Origin: Phaeotremella fagi
Lineage: Eukaryota; Basidiomycota; Tremellomycetes; Tremellales; Phaeotremellaceae
Length of the DNA stretch: 64,000 nucleotides
Direction of reading: 5' to 3'
Assembly: GCA_001599715.1 (NCBI GenBank)
Contig: BCHU01000004.1
Location: 1,116,001-1,180,000 of the forward strand
The first letter of the stretch is position 1. Every line of letters starts with the position of its first letter. The notes below the pieces were generated by a model. It was not told where the DNA came from. It ran no database searches and was given only the letters and a program-made list of their open reading frames with translations. Of this stretch, positions 1 to 12,372 are shown piece by piece. The translations under genes were made by a program, and so were the position numbers.

Positions 1-2201
1 ATAGTCTCCATAACCATTTTTCTATAAGGTTCACTCTCGTCCTTCAAGTCGTTACAAATACGACCAACTATTTCCGCAACACCACCCTTCTGAGCTAATT
101 CAACAGTAGTTTCGACAAGTTGTTTATAATTTCTTCTGTCAAGAGCCATTCGTCTAACCCAGAACGCTTTGAAGAATTCAGGTAAAACTTCTTCCTTGAT
201 ATATGTGGGCGAGACACCTTCAGTACCAGCACATTGTTTGATGACTTGAAGAACGATTCGACGCATTTCTTCATCGGAAGTTTGGAATTCTCTGATCAAA
301 ATTGGCATACATTCTCTGACGTAGTAACCGGCGTATTCTGGATCCATGAGAGGAATAATGTAACCAATGGCTTTAAGGAAAGCTGCCAAAGTTTTACCTC
401 GATGTTGACGAATACCGAGCCAGAGAGGTTTCAAGACGTTATCGAAGGATTCAATACCATAAGGTGCAGCTGATTCAGCTAAAGCAGCCAAACTCAAAGC
501 AGTCATCGTTCTAACTTTTTGTTGTTCATCTTGAAGACCGTCAGCAATGGCGTCGACTAAATTCCTTAGATGGGGTAAGATAGCACAACCCATCATGATA
601 GCGATTTGTTGAATGATACGGATACCGGTATGACGAGCTTGCCAGGATTTCTTCGATCTACACACAGCTCTTAAAAACGGTAAAAGAGCTGGAATACCAA
701 GAGCTGAAGCGACAACTGAGAAGGCTCTGGCTGTCGTGTTACGAACGTATTCATCCACATGATCGATATCGGGTCGCATTGTTGAAATCATATGAGCGAG
801 ACCAGCTGCTTTAGCCAAATTACTGATAATTTCCCGACCTTCCACACGGGCATAATAATCCTCATCGATAAGTAGTGGTTCGATGACAACCAAGATCTTG
901 TGAACATATGGTCGAACGAGGTCGTCGAGTTTATACAAAACACGATCAATAACCTTAACCAACAAATGCCGCTCTTGATCTTCCAACGTTCGTTCCATGA
1001 GCAAAGGCAGGATTTTATCGAACAACGGACCAGCACCAAATTCTCTCGCTCGATCTGTGATTTGACGAAGAGCAGTTTTTCTGACTGGAGGTGTACCGTT
1101 TTTGATTTTCAGTAGTAATCTCATAATCTTCCTTTCCTTCAATTCCTCCAATGTATAACCAACATCATCCTCTTCTCCACCACCTTCACCTAGAATTTTA
1201 GCGAAATATTGCGTATCTTCAACTTTGAGGAATTGAAGCGTCCCAATACCTTCGATCTCAGTTTGCTCACTTGTTCCTTGAATTCCACCAGCAGCAGCAA
1301 CTGCTCGTGCTGCATCTGAATCGTCCTGCATCATGAAACCATCCGAAGGTGAAGCTGGAACCATTTTTCGTACGGACGGACCTGGTAGATAATCGTGAGG
1401 AACTGGAACAATGGCATAACCATCACTCGTCCCTGGAAGTAGACTTTCTAACTCCTCATCCGTCATATGTCGATATCTCTTATCTTCAATCATGATAATG
1501 TTCTTCTTGGCGAATTGTTTGGATTCATCGGTAGGTTCTGAAGTTGATGAGGATGTATCCGGCGTTTGATCCCAACGGGATTTCTTTGGTACAGCTTCTG
1601 TAGCCTCCTCTGCTGGGTTCTGATCCCAACGAGAACGTCGTTTCTTCGGTGCAGCGTCTGCCAATGCGCCTTCTGACCATTGTCCTTTATCATCAGTCTC
1701 CTCCTTAGGTTCTTCAACATCCCATCTTCTTCGTTTAGTTTTTGGAGGTGAAACTCCGTTCTCCTCTTTTATCACCTCCCTTGGGGGTGTGTCATCTCCT
1801 ACAGCAGCTCTAGGTGGTGTATCTCCATCTCCAATCAATGCCATACGTGGAGGAGTTTTATCTTCGATCTGCTTCTTTTCATTCTCAAGTTTACCAGCTT
1901 GTTCTCTCTCTTGCTTCTCTTTGAACCTTCTGACTTTTTCCTCTTCCTGCTCAAGTTGATTCAATCTCATACGTTCAGCATAACTCTGATCTTCTCCTTC
2001 TCCTTGACCATCCCGTCTGTTGAATCGTCGATTGTGATAATCGGATTGACGAGCAGCTACCTGTTTTGACTTGGCTTTGTCTTCGAATATGTCGGGTGTG
2101 TCGTCTTCGTCTGCCATTTCTGCATGATCATCTAGGATATCTTGAGGTGCCGTATAGGTGGCAAGCGGCCTGTATGTCTGTTCATCCTCGTTGTCGGACA
2201 T
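1..2201 (-). CDS. HSH155: Splicing factor 3B subunit 1 (SF3B1/Hsh155), partial at left edge
   Basis: Largest subunit of the SF3b part of U2 snRNP, which clamps the branch-site helix in the nucleus. The minus-strand frame from the ATG at 2201 runs without a stop or intron to the window edge (733 codons), so the C-terminal HEAT repeats are missing. The N-terminal third is disordered and carries the family's repeated TPPR and RWD/TP motifs ([17 protein letters not shown]), which are phosphorylation and partner-binding sites. HEAT repeats follow. The stretch [20 protein letters not shown] matches the human cancer-hotspot repeat; the Lys equivalent to human K700 is residue 562, codon 518-516. [14 protein letters not shown] and ALDRRNY are also diagnostic. 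A likely 5'UTR intron lies just upstream. Identity is close to certain. Confidence 0.96.
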   Translation of the reverse strand, partial: MSDNEDEQTYRPLATYTAPQDILDDHAEMADEDDTPDIFEDKAKSKQVAARQSDYHNRRFNRRDGQGEGEDQSYAERMRLNQLEQEEEKVRRFKEKQEREQAGKLENEKKQIEDKTPPRMALIGDGDTPPRAAVGDDTPPREVIKEENGVSPPKTKRRRWDVEEPKEETDDKGQWSEGALADAAPKKRRSRWDQNPAEEATEAVPKKSRWDQTPDTSSSTSEPTDESKQFAKKNIIMIEDKRYRHMTDEELESLLPGTSDGYAIVPVPHDYLPGPSVRKMVPASPSDGFMMQDDSDAARAVAAAGGIQGTSEQTEIEGIGTLQFLKVEDTQYFAKILGEGGGEEDDVGYTLEELKERKIMRLLLKIKNGTPPVRKTALRQITDRAREFGAGPLFDKILPLLMERTLEDQERHLLVKVIDRVLYKLDDLVRPYVHKILVVIEPLLIDEDYYARVEGREIISNLAKAAGLAHMISTMRPDIDHVDEYVRNTTARAFSVVASALGIPALLPFLRAVCRSKKSWQARHTGIRIIQQIAIMMGCAILPHLRNLVDAIADGLQDEQQKVRTMTALSLAALAESAAPYGIESFDNVLKPLWLGIRQHRGKTLAAFLKAIGYIIPLMDPEYAGYYVRECMPILIREFQTSDEEMRRIVLQVIKQCAGTEGVSPTYIKEEVLPEFFKAFWVRRMALDRRNYKQLVETTVELAQKGGVAEIVGRICNDLKDESEPYRKMVMET

Positions 2202-2275
2202 GATTGCGATTTTTGATTTAGGGTCTCGAAGGTAGGAGTTGAGTGATCGTTATTTGATACGTGTATTTGGGAAAG

Positions 2276-2337
2276 CTAGAGATTTAGACAATCGTTATCA
2301 GCTCAAATCAAAATAGAAAAAGGTAGGATGAGCTTAC
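2276..2337 (-). other. Probable 5'UTR intron of the SF3B1 gene
   Basis: Reading the minus strand, a consensus donor (GTAAGC) at 2337 and an acceptor ending CTCTAG at 2276 enclose 62 nt, a typical intron size here. The exon between the acceptor and the ATG at 2201 would be non-coding. Inferred from splice consensus only. Confidence 0.45.
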
Positions 2338-3198
2338 CAAATCGTGATCCTAACTCGAGAGTAACGACAGAGAAATCGTTTCCGTAGATGCAAAGACGAT
2401 ACAGTCCAGTCTTAAAGATTTCACTCTGACTCCAACTCTATCCTCTAGAGTGATCTCTGAGTGCTATCGACTCTTGGTAGGTATAGAAATTAATCTATAG
2501 ATGTTTAAACGCAAGACGAATGATTTAAAGTACTGACATACCAGTGGCGGAAGTAGCGGCAATTCGACATGTGGCACCCGTCTTCACTACAGCGAGTACT
2601 TGTAAGTACTTCCCAAGTCACAGACCCACTCACTTTCACATTTTCCTATGTTTTGAACACACCCAAGACTGTAATTCTCTCTATAGTTATCGACGAACGA
2701 ATGTTGTGTAGAGATCTTTACGCAGACTAGAGAAATGGACCTTCTGAACAGTACTTTGCGCCTTGTACGACAGCAGATCATCTTTTGCATCCGGTTCCTA
2801 GAAATAGTGACTTCAGACACCTCCCAATGCTATCTTTTAACTCCACCAATACTCCCTTGAATGCAATATGTTGGCTTTGTGTTTTAATCAGATCAACTTT
2901 TGGCAGAGATAGTAGCCAATTTCTGCTTCTTACCTCCTTCACTTCTTGTGGTTAGTGGTGATATTCTCCGGGAAAGAGCCGAGAAATGAGTGCCGGTATC
3001 GGACCGTGCGATTGATTATAGCTCAACGGACAATTAAATTTACCATACAAAAAAGAACCAGAAGCCTCATGATCTACTGCATGGATGGATGGATAAATAC
3101 ACCGACATGTATACAATGCATATATATAATATCCACCCAGCTATTGAGTATCTATCTTTCGACAACTTTTCATTTGCATATCCCACAGAGAAATAATA
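2338..3198. other. Intergenic region between two divergent genes
   Basis: Shared upstream region of the SF3B1 gene (minus) and the dehydrogenase (plus). It holds only short open frames without recognisable protein features. A near-palindrome AGTACTTGTAAGTACT lies at about 2594-2609. No RNA gene was seen. Confidence 0.6.
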
Positions 3199-4700
3199 AT
3201 GCCAACTGCAATCCCAACAGCTACACCTCAAAGTGTTTACGAGTCCCACTATGATCCAACTAAAGTACTCAAACATCCAGATTTCAGAATCCTGACCAAA
3301 GATGATCCAGAATTATCAGATCCCAAAGCCAACGTTGCATGTGCTTACAACGAGAAACACGAAGTTCATATGATTCATAAACCACTTCCAGTGGCTGGTG
3401 TTGGAGAATGTGTTGTTCACGTCAGAGCAACTGGTATTTGTGGGTATGTTCTGTCTTTCAATCATCCGACGCTTTGGGATCACTTTACTAACTAGGGGCT
3501 CTAATAGGTCTGACGTTCATTTTTGGAAACACGGTCATATCGGTCCAACTATGATTGTTACAGATGAATGTGGAGCTGGACATGAATCAGCTGGTGAAAT
3601 CATCTCGGTCGGTGAAGGAGTTACGCACCTGAAAGTCGGTGATCGCGTAGCTATCGAAGCAGGAGTTCCATGCGGTTTAGCAAGTTGTGATCCATGTCGT
3701 ACAGGAAGATATAACGCTTGTAAGTGATAAACTTTATTGTAGTCAGATCCAACTGATTGTTTTGGTGTCATACAGGTCCCCGAGTAGTCTTCTTCTCAAC
3801 TCCACCATATCACGGCACATTAACTCGATTCCATGCTCATCCAGCTGCATGGCTTCATAAACTTCCTGTTAACGTTTCATTCGAGGAAGGAAGTGTTTGT
3901 GAACCGTTAGCAGTAGCTTTGGCAGGATTAGAAAGGGCGAACATCAAACTAGGAGATCCAGTTTTAATTTGGTAAATCAACTTTCTACCTCGACTCAGAA
4001 ATGACACTGACTCGACTACTACAGTGGTGCAGGACCTATCGGTTTGGTTACCCTACTAGCAGCCCACGCAGCAGGCTGTTATCCAATCGTCATAACAGAT
4101 CTATTCGAATCACGATTAAACTTCGCCAAAACCCTCATTCCAACCGTCAAAACCGTTACCATAGCACGAAGTGATACAGAAGTCGATATCGCTGCTAAAG
4201 TTGAGACTGCTGCTGAAGGGAAGTTAAGAGTCGCACTTGAATGTACCGGTGTCGAGAGTAGTATTCGAGCTGCTATCTTTGTATGTTATTTTCTCGGTTC
4301 TAGGACTTTCTTTGGCTGACATAAGATTAGTCCGTCGTCTTCGGTGGTAAGGTCTTTGTTATCGGTGTTGGGAAATCAGAGATGAACGTGAGTAGAACCA
4401 AAAGTATTCTTTTCCTAACTAACATCGTTCTCTAGTTCCCCTTCGGTTATCTTTCAGCGAACGAAATTGATCTCCAATTCCAATATCGTTATGCTAATCA
4501 AGTGAGTCCAACGTATTGTCCACGAAACTCCATATTGACAGAAGACCCAGTATCCCAAAGCTATCCGTTTGGTCTCGGGTGGTCTGATCAACTTGAAGCC
4601 TTTGGTCACCCATCGATTCAAGCTTCAAGACGCCGTCGCTGCTTTCCATGTTGCTGCTGATCCAACGCAAGGTGCTATCAAGGTTCAAATCCAGGATTGA
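3199..4700 (+). CDS. Zinc-dependent polyol dehydrogenase (L-arabinitol 4-/sorbitol/xylitol dehydrogenase family)
   Basis: Medium-chain dehydrogenase that oxidises a sugar alcohol to a ketose with NAD+, as in fungal pentose and sorbitol catabolism; cytosolic. Seven exons (3199-3443, 3508-3719, 3776-3971, 4025-4280, 4331-4387, 4436-4501, 4551-4700) give 393 aa. Catalytic-zinc motifs are [12 protein letters not shown] and GAGHESAG. The four structural-zinc cysteines sit in [18 protein letters not shown], split by an intron. The nucleotide-binding motif is [10 protein letters not shown]. The PYHGTLTRF and [12 protein letters not shown] segments fit arabinitol/sorbitol dehydrogenases. The last acceptor was set at 4550 because earlier AGs lie too close to the branch site. 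Exact substrate cannot be told from sequence alone. Confidence 0.9.
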
Positions 4701-4874
4701 GAGGGGTAGCTTATTGGTGATCTGCATGGGGTGTAGATAATGATTAATAGGGTTGAGAGTTTTTGATGAAATTTAATGTCCACTTGCAAATTGCCACACG
4801 AAGTTAGCGATTGAAATAATTTCAACCTTGATCACTCACTTTCTTCCTTTCATTTCTTTCAATCCAACAACAAA

Positions 4875-5887
4875 ATGGTCTTACCAACAACAATCTCAGA
4901 AACCTCCTCATTAGACCCTCTAATCCTCTTACCCCTCCCCAAAACTCTACCCCCGCAACCAAAAACCGAAATAACGACCTTACTCACAACGATTGAATCG
5001 TTTCTCGACGGAACCGATTTGGAAAATAGTCTGCCGATGCCTATACTCACTAATCAAATGAGGATCTTAACGAGGAATTCACAGATACTGTTGAACGCTG
5101 CTAGAGTTGGTGTTGCTGAGGCAAGGGAAGGGTTGGATTTGGTTGATGTTGATTTGAGAGGGGTGGAATATGAACGGGCTAGGGTTAGGGATGAGATTGA
5201 AAGATGTGTTGACTATGCGTCAGTCCTTTCTCTTTATTTTTTATCTGGTAGAGCACTCTTACTGATTTTATTTTCCTTTTATCTTCACAAATGTAGTCCT
5301 GCTTATAAGGATATGGAGTTGCCTGATATTTCAACTTTTCTTTCTTCGACCAATGTACCCTCTTTACGTGAGTATCACAGGCATAATTCACTTGTCTCTT
5401 GGTATAGAAGCGGTACAGGAAATTCTATTTACTGATATATCCCGTAGCTTCACCAGATCAAGACGAATATGAACATGCGTTAACGATAGCCAGGTTAGAA
5501 GCTGAACTAGCTGAAATCATCCAGTAAGTTAAAGTCACCCGTGCCGTCCTAAGTCAACTTGGGATATATCGTCCTTCTAATTCTAGTTCGTAACTGATCA
5601 CAAAACCTTTAGACGTGAAGAACTATTGGCATCATTGACAAAAGAAAGAGATGCAGTCGTTAGATCCAAGAAGGAAATCAAAACCAAATTCGACGCTGTT
5701 GACGTTTACCTGACAGATTTCGCAAAAGTGAGTTACAAATCATCTCAATGATCTTTTCCAATTCTAAAGAACTTGACTGACTCTTTGTGTTTAGACTGCT
5801 AATGCCGTTGCAAGTAAAGTCAAGGATGTTGCTAAAATCCCTACTCCCACCGCATCGACGTCTGCATCTGTTGAGAAGGGGGTTTAG
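4875..5887 (+). CDS. Short THOC5-like (THO complex subunit 5 family) protein
   Basis: Five exons (4875-5218, 5297-5367, 5448-5523, 5613-5727, 5795-5887) give 232 aa. The central part is helical and charged. The block DEYEHALTIARLEAELAEI followed by a Lys/Glu-rich coiled coil resembles the THOC5/Fms-interacting-protein core, in which an H-L...RL..EL pattern leads into a long coiled coil. THOC5 belongs to the THO complex, which couples transcription to mRNA export. This protein is much shorter than metazoan THOC5 and lacks the large C-terminal half. The assignment rests on pattern memory; another small coiled-coil nuclear protein is possible. Confidence 0.55.
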
Positions 5888-6185
5888 GTTGATGATGCTT
5901 TGCCCTCTCTTGCTTTGTTCTTGGTTTTCATAGATTTTATATCCCAGCATTATTATATCCATTCCTTGTTCTGCTACAGTACTTATTTATGTGTTCATTC
6001 GAGAATACTCGAGGATGCATGGACCTCTCCAGTGAGAATCATAACCCATCCTACAGTAGTTCAGGCTATGTCTTTAAATGACGCGTATGCCGGTTGTAGC
6101 AAATGAAATCAATCAATTAAATTCAAGATCATACTATCTATCTCCTCTTATTCTTGCATTTCACGCATGGTCACGATCCCCCACC

Positions 6186-7926
6186 ATGCTCGCTTCTAGT
6201 ACCCAACAGAATGGGGGATTCAGATCCATGTCTTCACCCTCCAAAAATCAAGTTGATCCATGGGGTGAAGAATCAGCTTCTAGTCCGTCTTATCAAGGTA
6301 TCAATCAACTTTACGCTGGAGGATCGACACCCCAAAAATCAGGTGTTGATACGTTATCAGCATCAAACAGTTTACGAAGAAGACAGAAACAAAGACAATC
6401 ACAGAAACAATCGATATCGTTGAATAGTCATCATGACGACACCCATCCATTAGAGGTTCTTGATAACGGAGATCATGTTTTGAATAGGGATTCGATCGTT
6501 GATTTTGATGATATCTCTAGACCTACTTTACGACGGTTAACTTCGGAAACTGAACGTCAGGTTGCTGAGAGTAGTAGGAGTAGTAGGAGTGGGAGTGAGG
6601 GTGGTAGTTTGAGAGGTAGTTTTGATTTGTTGAGGATGAGTTCGGTTGAGGGTTTGAGTTCTGGTGAGGTCGAGGTGTTGATTCATCATGTGAGTTGAGT
6701 TTCTTGTTGTTACACTTGGAAAAAGGATTTGCTCATCTGATCGAACGTTCTTAGATACAAGAAGGAGAATCTTTACCTGGAATTGCATTGCTCTATGGTA
6801 TAGATGTAAGTCGTCCTGTAAACGTTTCTTACTTGAGTCGCTGACTGAACCAATAACCTCTCAGCTCGCGACACTTCGTAAAACCAATAAACTTTGGCCA
6901 TCTGATCCTGTATATCTACGAACTCATCTATACGTCCCACTCGACGCTTGCAAATGGAACAAAGCTAGTGAAAGTCTAATCAGAGGTCCAGGTGAAGGTC
7001 AAATTACATTGATATCGAAACATTCCACCACGGTTGGTAGAAGGAAAGGAAAAGATGTTGATGTTAGAGAGAGAGGTGGTCTATCTATATCAAACAATCA
7101 GGACGCAATTGGTGATTTGGTGGATACGACTGAAAATCTTATTGATATTGGATCACCGTTTGAGAGGGGTAATAACGAATTCAACAATTATGATGAGTGG
7201 GATGAAGAACCGGCTAGATCTTTTATGCCTTCTACCAATCAGATCTATGAGGGTATCACTCCAGCCCAAGGTCTACCTCAATCGGACATGGTGGTCAACG
7301 GGAATAAAGAAAGTGGGAACAACGACGATGAAGGGGAAGAACGTCCCACGTCAAGAATATTAGATGTAGTCAGAATACCTAGTTCCCAACTGCGATTCTT
7401 TCCTCGTGCGAATAACAAATCGTCGGATATAACACCCAGAAACTCGTTAGATGGAGTCGAATCATTGCACACTAGACGACTATCAACGTCGATAGAAGGA
7501 GGTAACATACAAAACAATCTCAGAACCCTCCCACCCCATCTTCAACCCAAAATCCAACCCAAATCTCAATCTCAAATATCGATACAACCGAAATCAAAAA
7601 TGGTTAAACTGAGACCACCACAAGCTACATCCACCTTACCGAAATCGTCAAGTCTGTCATCAAGATTATCATCGTTATTCGACGTTCCACCTCCACCACT
7701 TCAACCACCTTATGGTACTTTACCTCATCCCCCTTCTACCAAACAACGTCCAAGAATCTCAACGGATCCCGTGTCTAAACCTAATACCCGTTTATCTAGA
7801 AGTTCGTCGCTATCTTCTTCAATCACTGGTACCGTTCGACAACCTGAGGTACTTTTGGAATTGCATTCCAGACCTTCTTTGAGTCGTTCTGCTAAAAACG
7901 GGGATGGGGCTAAGAAATTGGATTAA
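6186..7926 (+). CDS. LysM-domain protein with long disordered tail
   Basis: Three exons (6186-6689, 6755-6805, 6865-7926) give about 538 aa. A single LysM module spans roughly residues 164-213: it starts VEVLIHHIQEGESLPGIAL, continues ATLRKTNKLWPSDPV and ends YVPLD. All three exons contribute to it, with phase-0 introns inside the domain. No signal peptide precedes it; the N-terminus is Ser/Gln/Arg-rich and the C-terminal 300 residues are low complexity. This matches intracellular eukaryotic LysM proteins (LYSMD type) rather than secreted chitin-binding effectors. The start was set at 6186 because it has a strong CACCATG context; an in-frame ATG at 6078 would add 36 residues. Confidence 0.8.
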
Positions 7927-8185
7927 ATGGATATTTAGAATTTGTATAATCGGTTCTCGAAAGGTTGTAGCATGTGTTGCTTTCATGTACATCTTGTCAA
8001 TTCAATAGATGCCAAGGTTCCGATGTGTACTCGCATGGGACAGTCACAAAAATAAGGACAGAAAATTGCAAATCAAAATTAACCAGGGCTTCCCAGGATT
8101 TATAGGCCACATGGAAAATATTCTTACTGCTAGGCAAGCAAGGACATTATCATTTAATCAACAGGTCACCTTGAAAACTTTCTAC

Positions 8186-8548
8186 TTAACTAATTACTGT
8201 ACCATCTTGATCAGCCACACCGACTCTTAATGCACTCCTGATCGTATCGGATAGATTCATTATATGAGTCATTTTCTCCTCAACAATTCTCCTGCTGTGA
8301 TAACCACATGTACAGTAAGCGTCATAGATATCCCAATACTCCGCACCAGCTTGATCTAAGACAGCATCTTGTACAACACCACCAACCTCGGTCATCAGTT
8401 TGATCATCTTTCTTAGTCGGTGATCAAACCTAAGCTCTTCTGTGGTAGATGTTTCAATACTTTGTTCTAATTTAGTGAAATCACATGAGGCGATGTCGTA
8501 GGGTGTCTCTTCTTGGGTGCCTTCATCTTTTAATGACACTTCAGACAT
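8186..8548 (-). CDS. Small uncharacterised protein, about 120 aa
   Basis: Intronless frame from an ATG at 8548 to a TAA at 8186, encoding a slightly acidic, helix-prone protein with a central LRKMIKLMTEVGGVVQDAV segment and a short Cys pair (YCTCGY). No family is recognised, and there is no signal peptide or membrane segment. An in-frame ATG at 8605 would add 19 residues. It lies between the LysM gene and the divergent MFS gene. Balanced composition and an amphipathic pattern favour a real gene over a chance frame, but support is modest. Confidence 0.45.
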   Translation of the reverse strand: MSEVSLKDEGTQEETPYDIASCDFTKLEQSIETSTTEELRFDHRLRKMIKLMTEVGGVVQDAVLDQAGAEYWDIYDAYCTCGYHSRRIVEEKMTHIMNLSDTIRSALRVGVADQDGTVIS

Positions 8549-8954
8549 GTTGATGAGTTGCTGTATTTCAAGTCGAGGGGAAGTTGGGAAGGGAAAGAAC
8601 AGCAAACTCGTTGAATACCTGAACCAACGAACTCTGAGTCCATCTGTCTACTAATAAGAAGCCCCTTTGGATACCCTTTCACTCTTTCCATTCAGTGGTC
8701 TTCTCTCGGGGGAGTGAAGAAAGGCGTTCTGAGGCATTGTTTTTCCATTGTACCCGTCGCCACTTGAGCCACTTTAAACGACGCGTTCTTTTTACTTTTA
8801 ATATTAGGGTTTCGGGATACAGCATAGGAAATTGAGTGGAGTCCCATGCGATGGTATTTATGGGAATCAATCTCATCTCGATTCATCTGGTAGATTAATG
8901 TTCTTCTGTTCTTCTTCTTATTCAATAGATCAGTTGTACTCCAACTAACTCAAG
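8549..8954. other. Intergenic region upstream of the MFS gene
   Basis: Divergent promoter region between the small minus-strand ORF and the MFS transporter. Two overlapping short minus-strand frames here (65 and 77 codons) look like chance. No other structure seen. Confidence 0.5.
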
Positions 8955-11900
8955 ATGACTGCAACTCCTCCAGGGAAAATAGTCTTACCTTCACGACCAA
9001 CACCCTCAGAACTTGTAGGTAACAACTCAGCAATTTCAGATACACCTTCCCCTTCCCCTTTCAATCGACATCAACAACCTTTCTCACCAACTGACACACC
9101 CTCACCAACCAATCCATGGCAATCATCAAACACTTCTGTACCTTTACCAAAAGGAAGACGATGGTCGAATAGACAAAGTTTTTCTACAGTCGGTAGAAGG
9201 AGAGCTAGTACTATAGTAGATGATTTACCTGGTGATGAGGATTTGACTGTCAAGCTACCTTCTTTGGTTCCAGGTATCCGACCAGCTTTTTCAAACCCAT
9301 TACCAAAATTACCAATGGTCGTACTTTGTATCGTAAGTTTAAAGTTTCTGATTACCCCCATCGCACTGACTCGAAGTTTCCCTGCCTTCCAGGCGATGCT
9401 CTCAGAGCTCTTGTCGGCAAATTTGAGTACACCTTTCTTACTAAAAATGGTCGAAGGTAAATAGTCCAATTGTACTTAGACTGATACATCAGGCTTCTTC
9501 CTTGATTCGGGTAGGGAGAAAAACAGTGAGACAGAAGCAGCTGTTGGTCTATGGACTGGTAACTTCAATTGGTGATCATCACTGACATCTAGGTAACTTG
9601 GTATCCGTATTTTTCATTACGCAATTCTTTACTTCTCTTCTTTGGAGTAGTATCGCGGACAGACATGGACGAAGAGCAGTTTTGGTAGCTTCTTTGATCG
9701 TAAGTGGAAGAGACAGGCAAAGCTAAATCTCATAGGGTAGTGCATGCGGTAAGATCTCTTCTCTTTTCAAACAACGCCTCGACTCATCCGAATAGCCCTT
9801 ATTGTCTTTGGTACTTCATCCTCGGTAAGTTGATTATGAGATTTGTACTGATTTTTAAGCTCCCGGAAGCCATATGCGTTCGTCTCGTTCAAGGGATCTT
9901 CGGTGGAGCCGTGGGAGTTGTAAGTTGGCGTGTTGTTCCAGACAGTTGATAGAAGCTCACGACTGTAGTTCCGAGGTTCAATTCGTGATCTGACAGGTGA
10001 GGTTACTGGATTGAAATGTAACTAAAACAAAGACGATACCAACGCTACTCGAGCATACGCTGTGTTAGGCTTTTCATGGGGTATGGGAGGTGTTATAGGA
10101 CCAATTCTTGGAGGTGTTTTCGAAAGTCCTGCAGAGAATTTTGGCGGTACTTTCCTTGCTGAGATTCGTGAGTGATATCGTTGACCTCACTGACGAGTAG
10201 CACTCTTTCAAACCAATCCCTATTTATTGCCAACTTTGATGGGATCCACGATTCTATTTACCGGTGCCATATTATCATGTTTCTTGTCCTGGGATGGTGG
10301 TGTCAGAGGAGGAAGTAGGATTGCTTTGACTGTCGAGAAAGATGAACCTCTTTTAACTTCTCAAGAGCGAGAAGGTGGCACCTCACCTGCACCATCACAT
10401 CTAACGGCTGGACCTTCTTTGAGGAACAGGAAGAGTGTTCTCTTATCTCCCGGTGATGCTGAAACCGCTGCCAACGGGGCTGGTTATCCGACATTGACTC
10501 ATTTAGCTGGAGCTCGACGAGAAAGTCGAGCAAGTCTTGGAACGGCTTATGGGTGAGTATCGTCTTGCAAGGACAGTCGTTGATAATATCTATTTAGATA
10601 CGGTGGAGTTCGTTCAAAACATCCCACAATTGCCGCTCGTCATGCTTTGGAAGCTGCCCGACGTGCATCAACCGCTACAGTCCGTCCTGGAGAGACTCAG
10701 GAACATGACGAAAATGGTGCTGCTCGTTTTGCACAAAAGCTCTTACTCGCCAACGAAGAAAATACTTTCAACATCAACGATCTCTGGGTTTCCGCTGCTA
10801 TCGCACAAGAAACTTCTGTCTTTGATGATGAAGATGAAGAAGAGGAAGAAGAGAATGGTGAAGTTGAAGAAGGGACGCCTCTTCCCTCACCTGCTTTTGC
10901 GCCTGATTCAGAAGGTCGACCAGGGAGACGTTATACGAATCGTCGAATCGTTAGTGGCTCAGAGACTATCAATAGATTATACGGTGGTCACAGACTTTCG
11001 ACTAGTCAAGGTGGAAGACGTTTCAGTACATCGTCCGGTGGCCTTCCAGCTATTTTCGCAAACACCGGTTTGGCAACACCTCCAGCAGTTGCAGCCGCTT
11101 ATGATGGAACGACCCCTGTGTCTGTAGCTTCTCTCTCTGCGGATCCATTCTTCCCTCCCCCTCGAACCCAACCTCTCAGCGCTATTGTCGAAAGTAGGAT
11201 TATCGGTGAGACCTCACCCCTTGTCAGCCCAACAGCTATCACTGGGACCATCGAGAAACCCGTTTCCACATGGCAAGCTTTACCTCTGCTTATGATTGTT
11301 CAAGTGAGTTTTCGATTTGAATTCTATTGACATCCAGTATGGTCTTCTTGCTTTGCATGGTACGACTCACGATCAAATATTCTTATCATTCCTCGTTTCG
11401 TAAGTTTCCGACAACATGTTGTTCTGACTATCGAACAGTCCATATCGCTCTGGTGGTATCGGTCTTAACCCAGCCCATTTCTCATTTCTTATCGCGTTAA
11501 TGTGTTTGTTCCAACTTTTCTACCAATTTTATCTTTACCCAAGACTTGGTCCGCCTTTGGGTCGATTCAATCACATTCAGATGTTCAGATTGGGAAGTTT
11601 CCTCTACATCCCTGCATACCTCTTGTTGCCTATCTTGCATTCAGTTGCTTCACCCGATTCAGAAGGTGGACCTGTGGTGATGACTCGTAGGTTTTGCTTA
11701 TTATTCGCAGAAGATTCTCGCTGACCGTGTTTGACTAGTCTTGGTGCTAATCACGTTCGTTACGCCTTTTCGTCACTTGGTATCAACTAACATATTGTAG
11801 CGCGATTCGTTATTGCGGCGGCACCCTCGCCTACACGTCGGTCATGATCCTAATCGTAAGGGAAATTTGATCTTCGTTAAGAATCATTATGCTAATTCAA

Positions 11901-12113
11901 GATCAGAACGCCATGTCCCCACCTCACGTCGTAGGTTTAGCCAACGGTCTTGCCCAAAGTACTGTCTCGTTTGCTCGTTTCTTCGGACCAGCCATTGGTG
12001 GAGCTGTATGGAGTGCCAGTATCAACGGTAATCCTGGAGGATACGCCACTGGTTTCTTCGTTGTAGCTGCGTTTTGCGCTTTTCAAGTGTCAACCTCATT
12101 TTTCATTCGTTGA
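8955..12113 (+). CDS. MFS transporter of the ZIF1-like/Ycr023c type with large cytosolic loop
   Basis: Membrane transporter assembled from about 16 exons, roughly 780 aa. Residues 1-115 are Ser/Pro-rich and disordered. The membrane core starts PKLPMVVLCIAMLSELLSAN; the MFS signature is SIADRHGRRAVLVASLIGSA, and a second conserved motif is VRLVQGIFGGAVGV, then RGSIRDLTG. A very long central loop (about 10310-11280, including an acidic EDEEEEEEN run) separates the two six-helix halves. The C-terminal half holds FARFFGPAIGGAVWSAS, typical of plant ZIF1-like and yeast Ycr023c vacuolar-type transporters. One intron (9559-9592) is only 34 nt but is required, since the unspliced frame stops. Substrate unknown; phytosiderophore, zinc or drug-type cargo is known for relatives. 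Confidence 0.85.
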
Positions 12114-12372
12114 TTCTCATTCCAAAGTGTTTATTCACTTCTAATACGGTGTGGCTAGGTTCAAGGTTCACTTTAGTCTTCTTCCATTTTTCATTCTCAT
12201 TTCATTTTCCAAATAAACCCCCATTAATACGAATTCCTACAACGCAATCACGATAATTATGTAGCGGATATTTGCATCTTAAATTCAAGTTTTTTTCAGA
12301 TGAAATGCATAAGACCACAATAAAAATAACGAATCTATAAAAATTTACAAACATAATCAACCCCAGACTGCT

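Noticed and set aside
2587..2820. 77-codon minus-strand frame
   Set aside because: No homology pattern or splice context; probably part of the divergent promoter region.
8679..8925. Two overlapping minus-strand frames of 65 and 77 codons
   Set aside because: Lys/Arg-rich and mutually overlapping in different frames, upstream of the MFS gene; likely chance.
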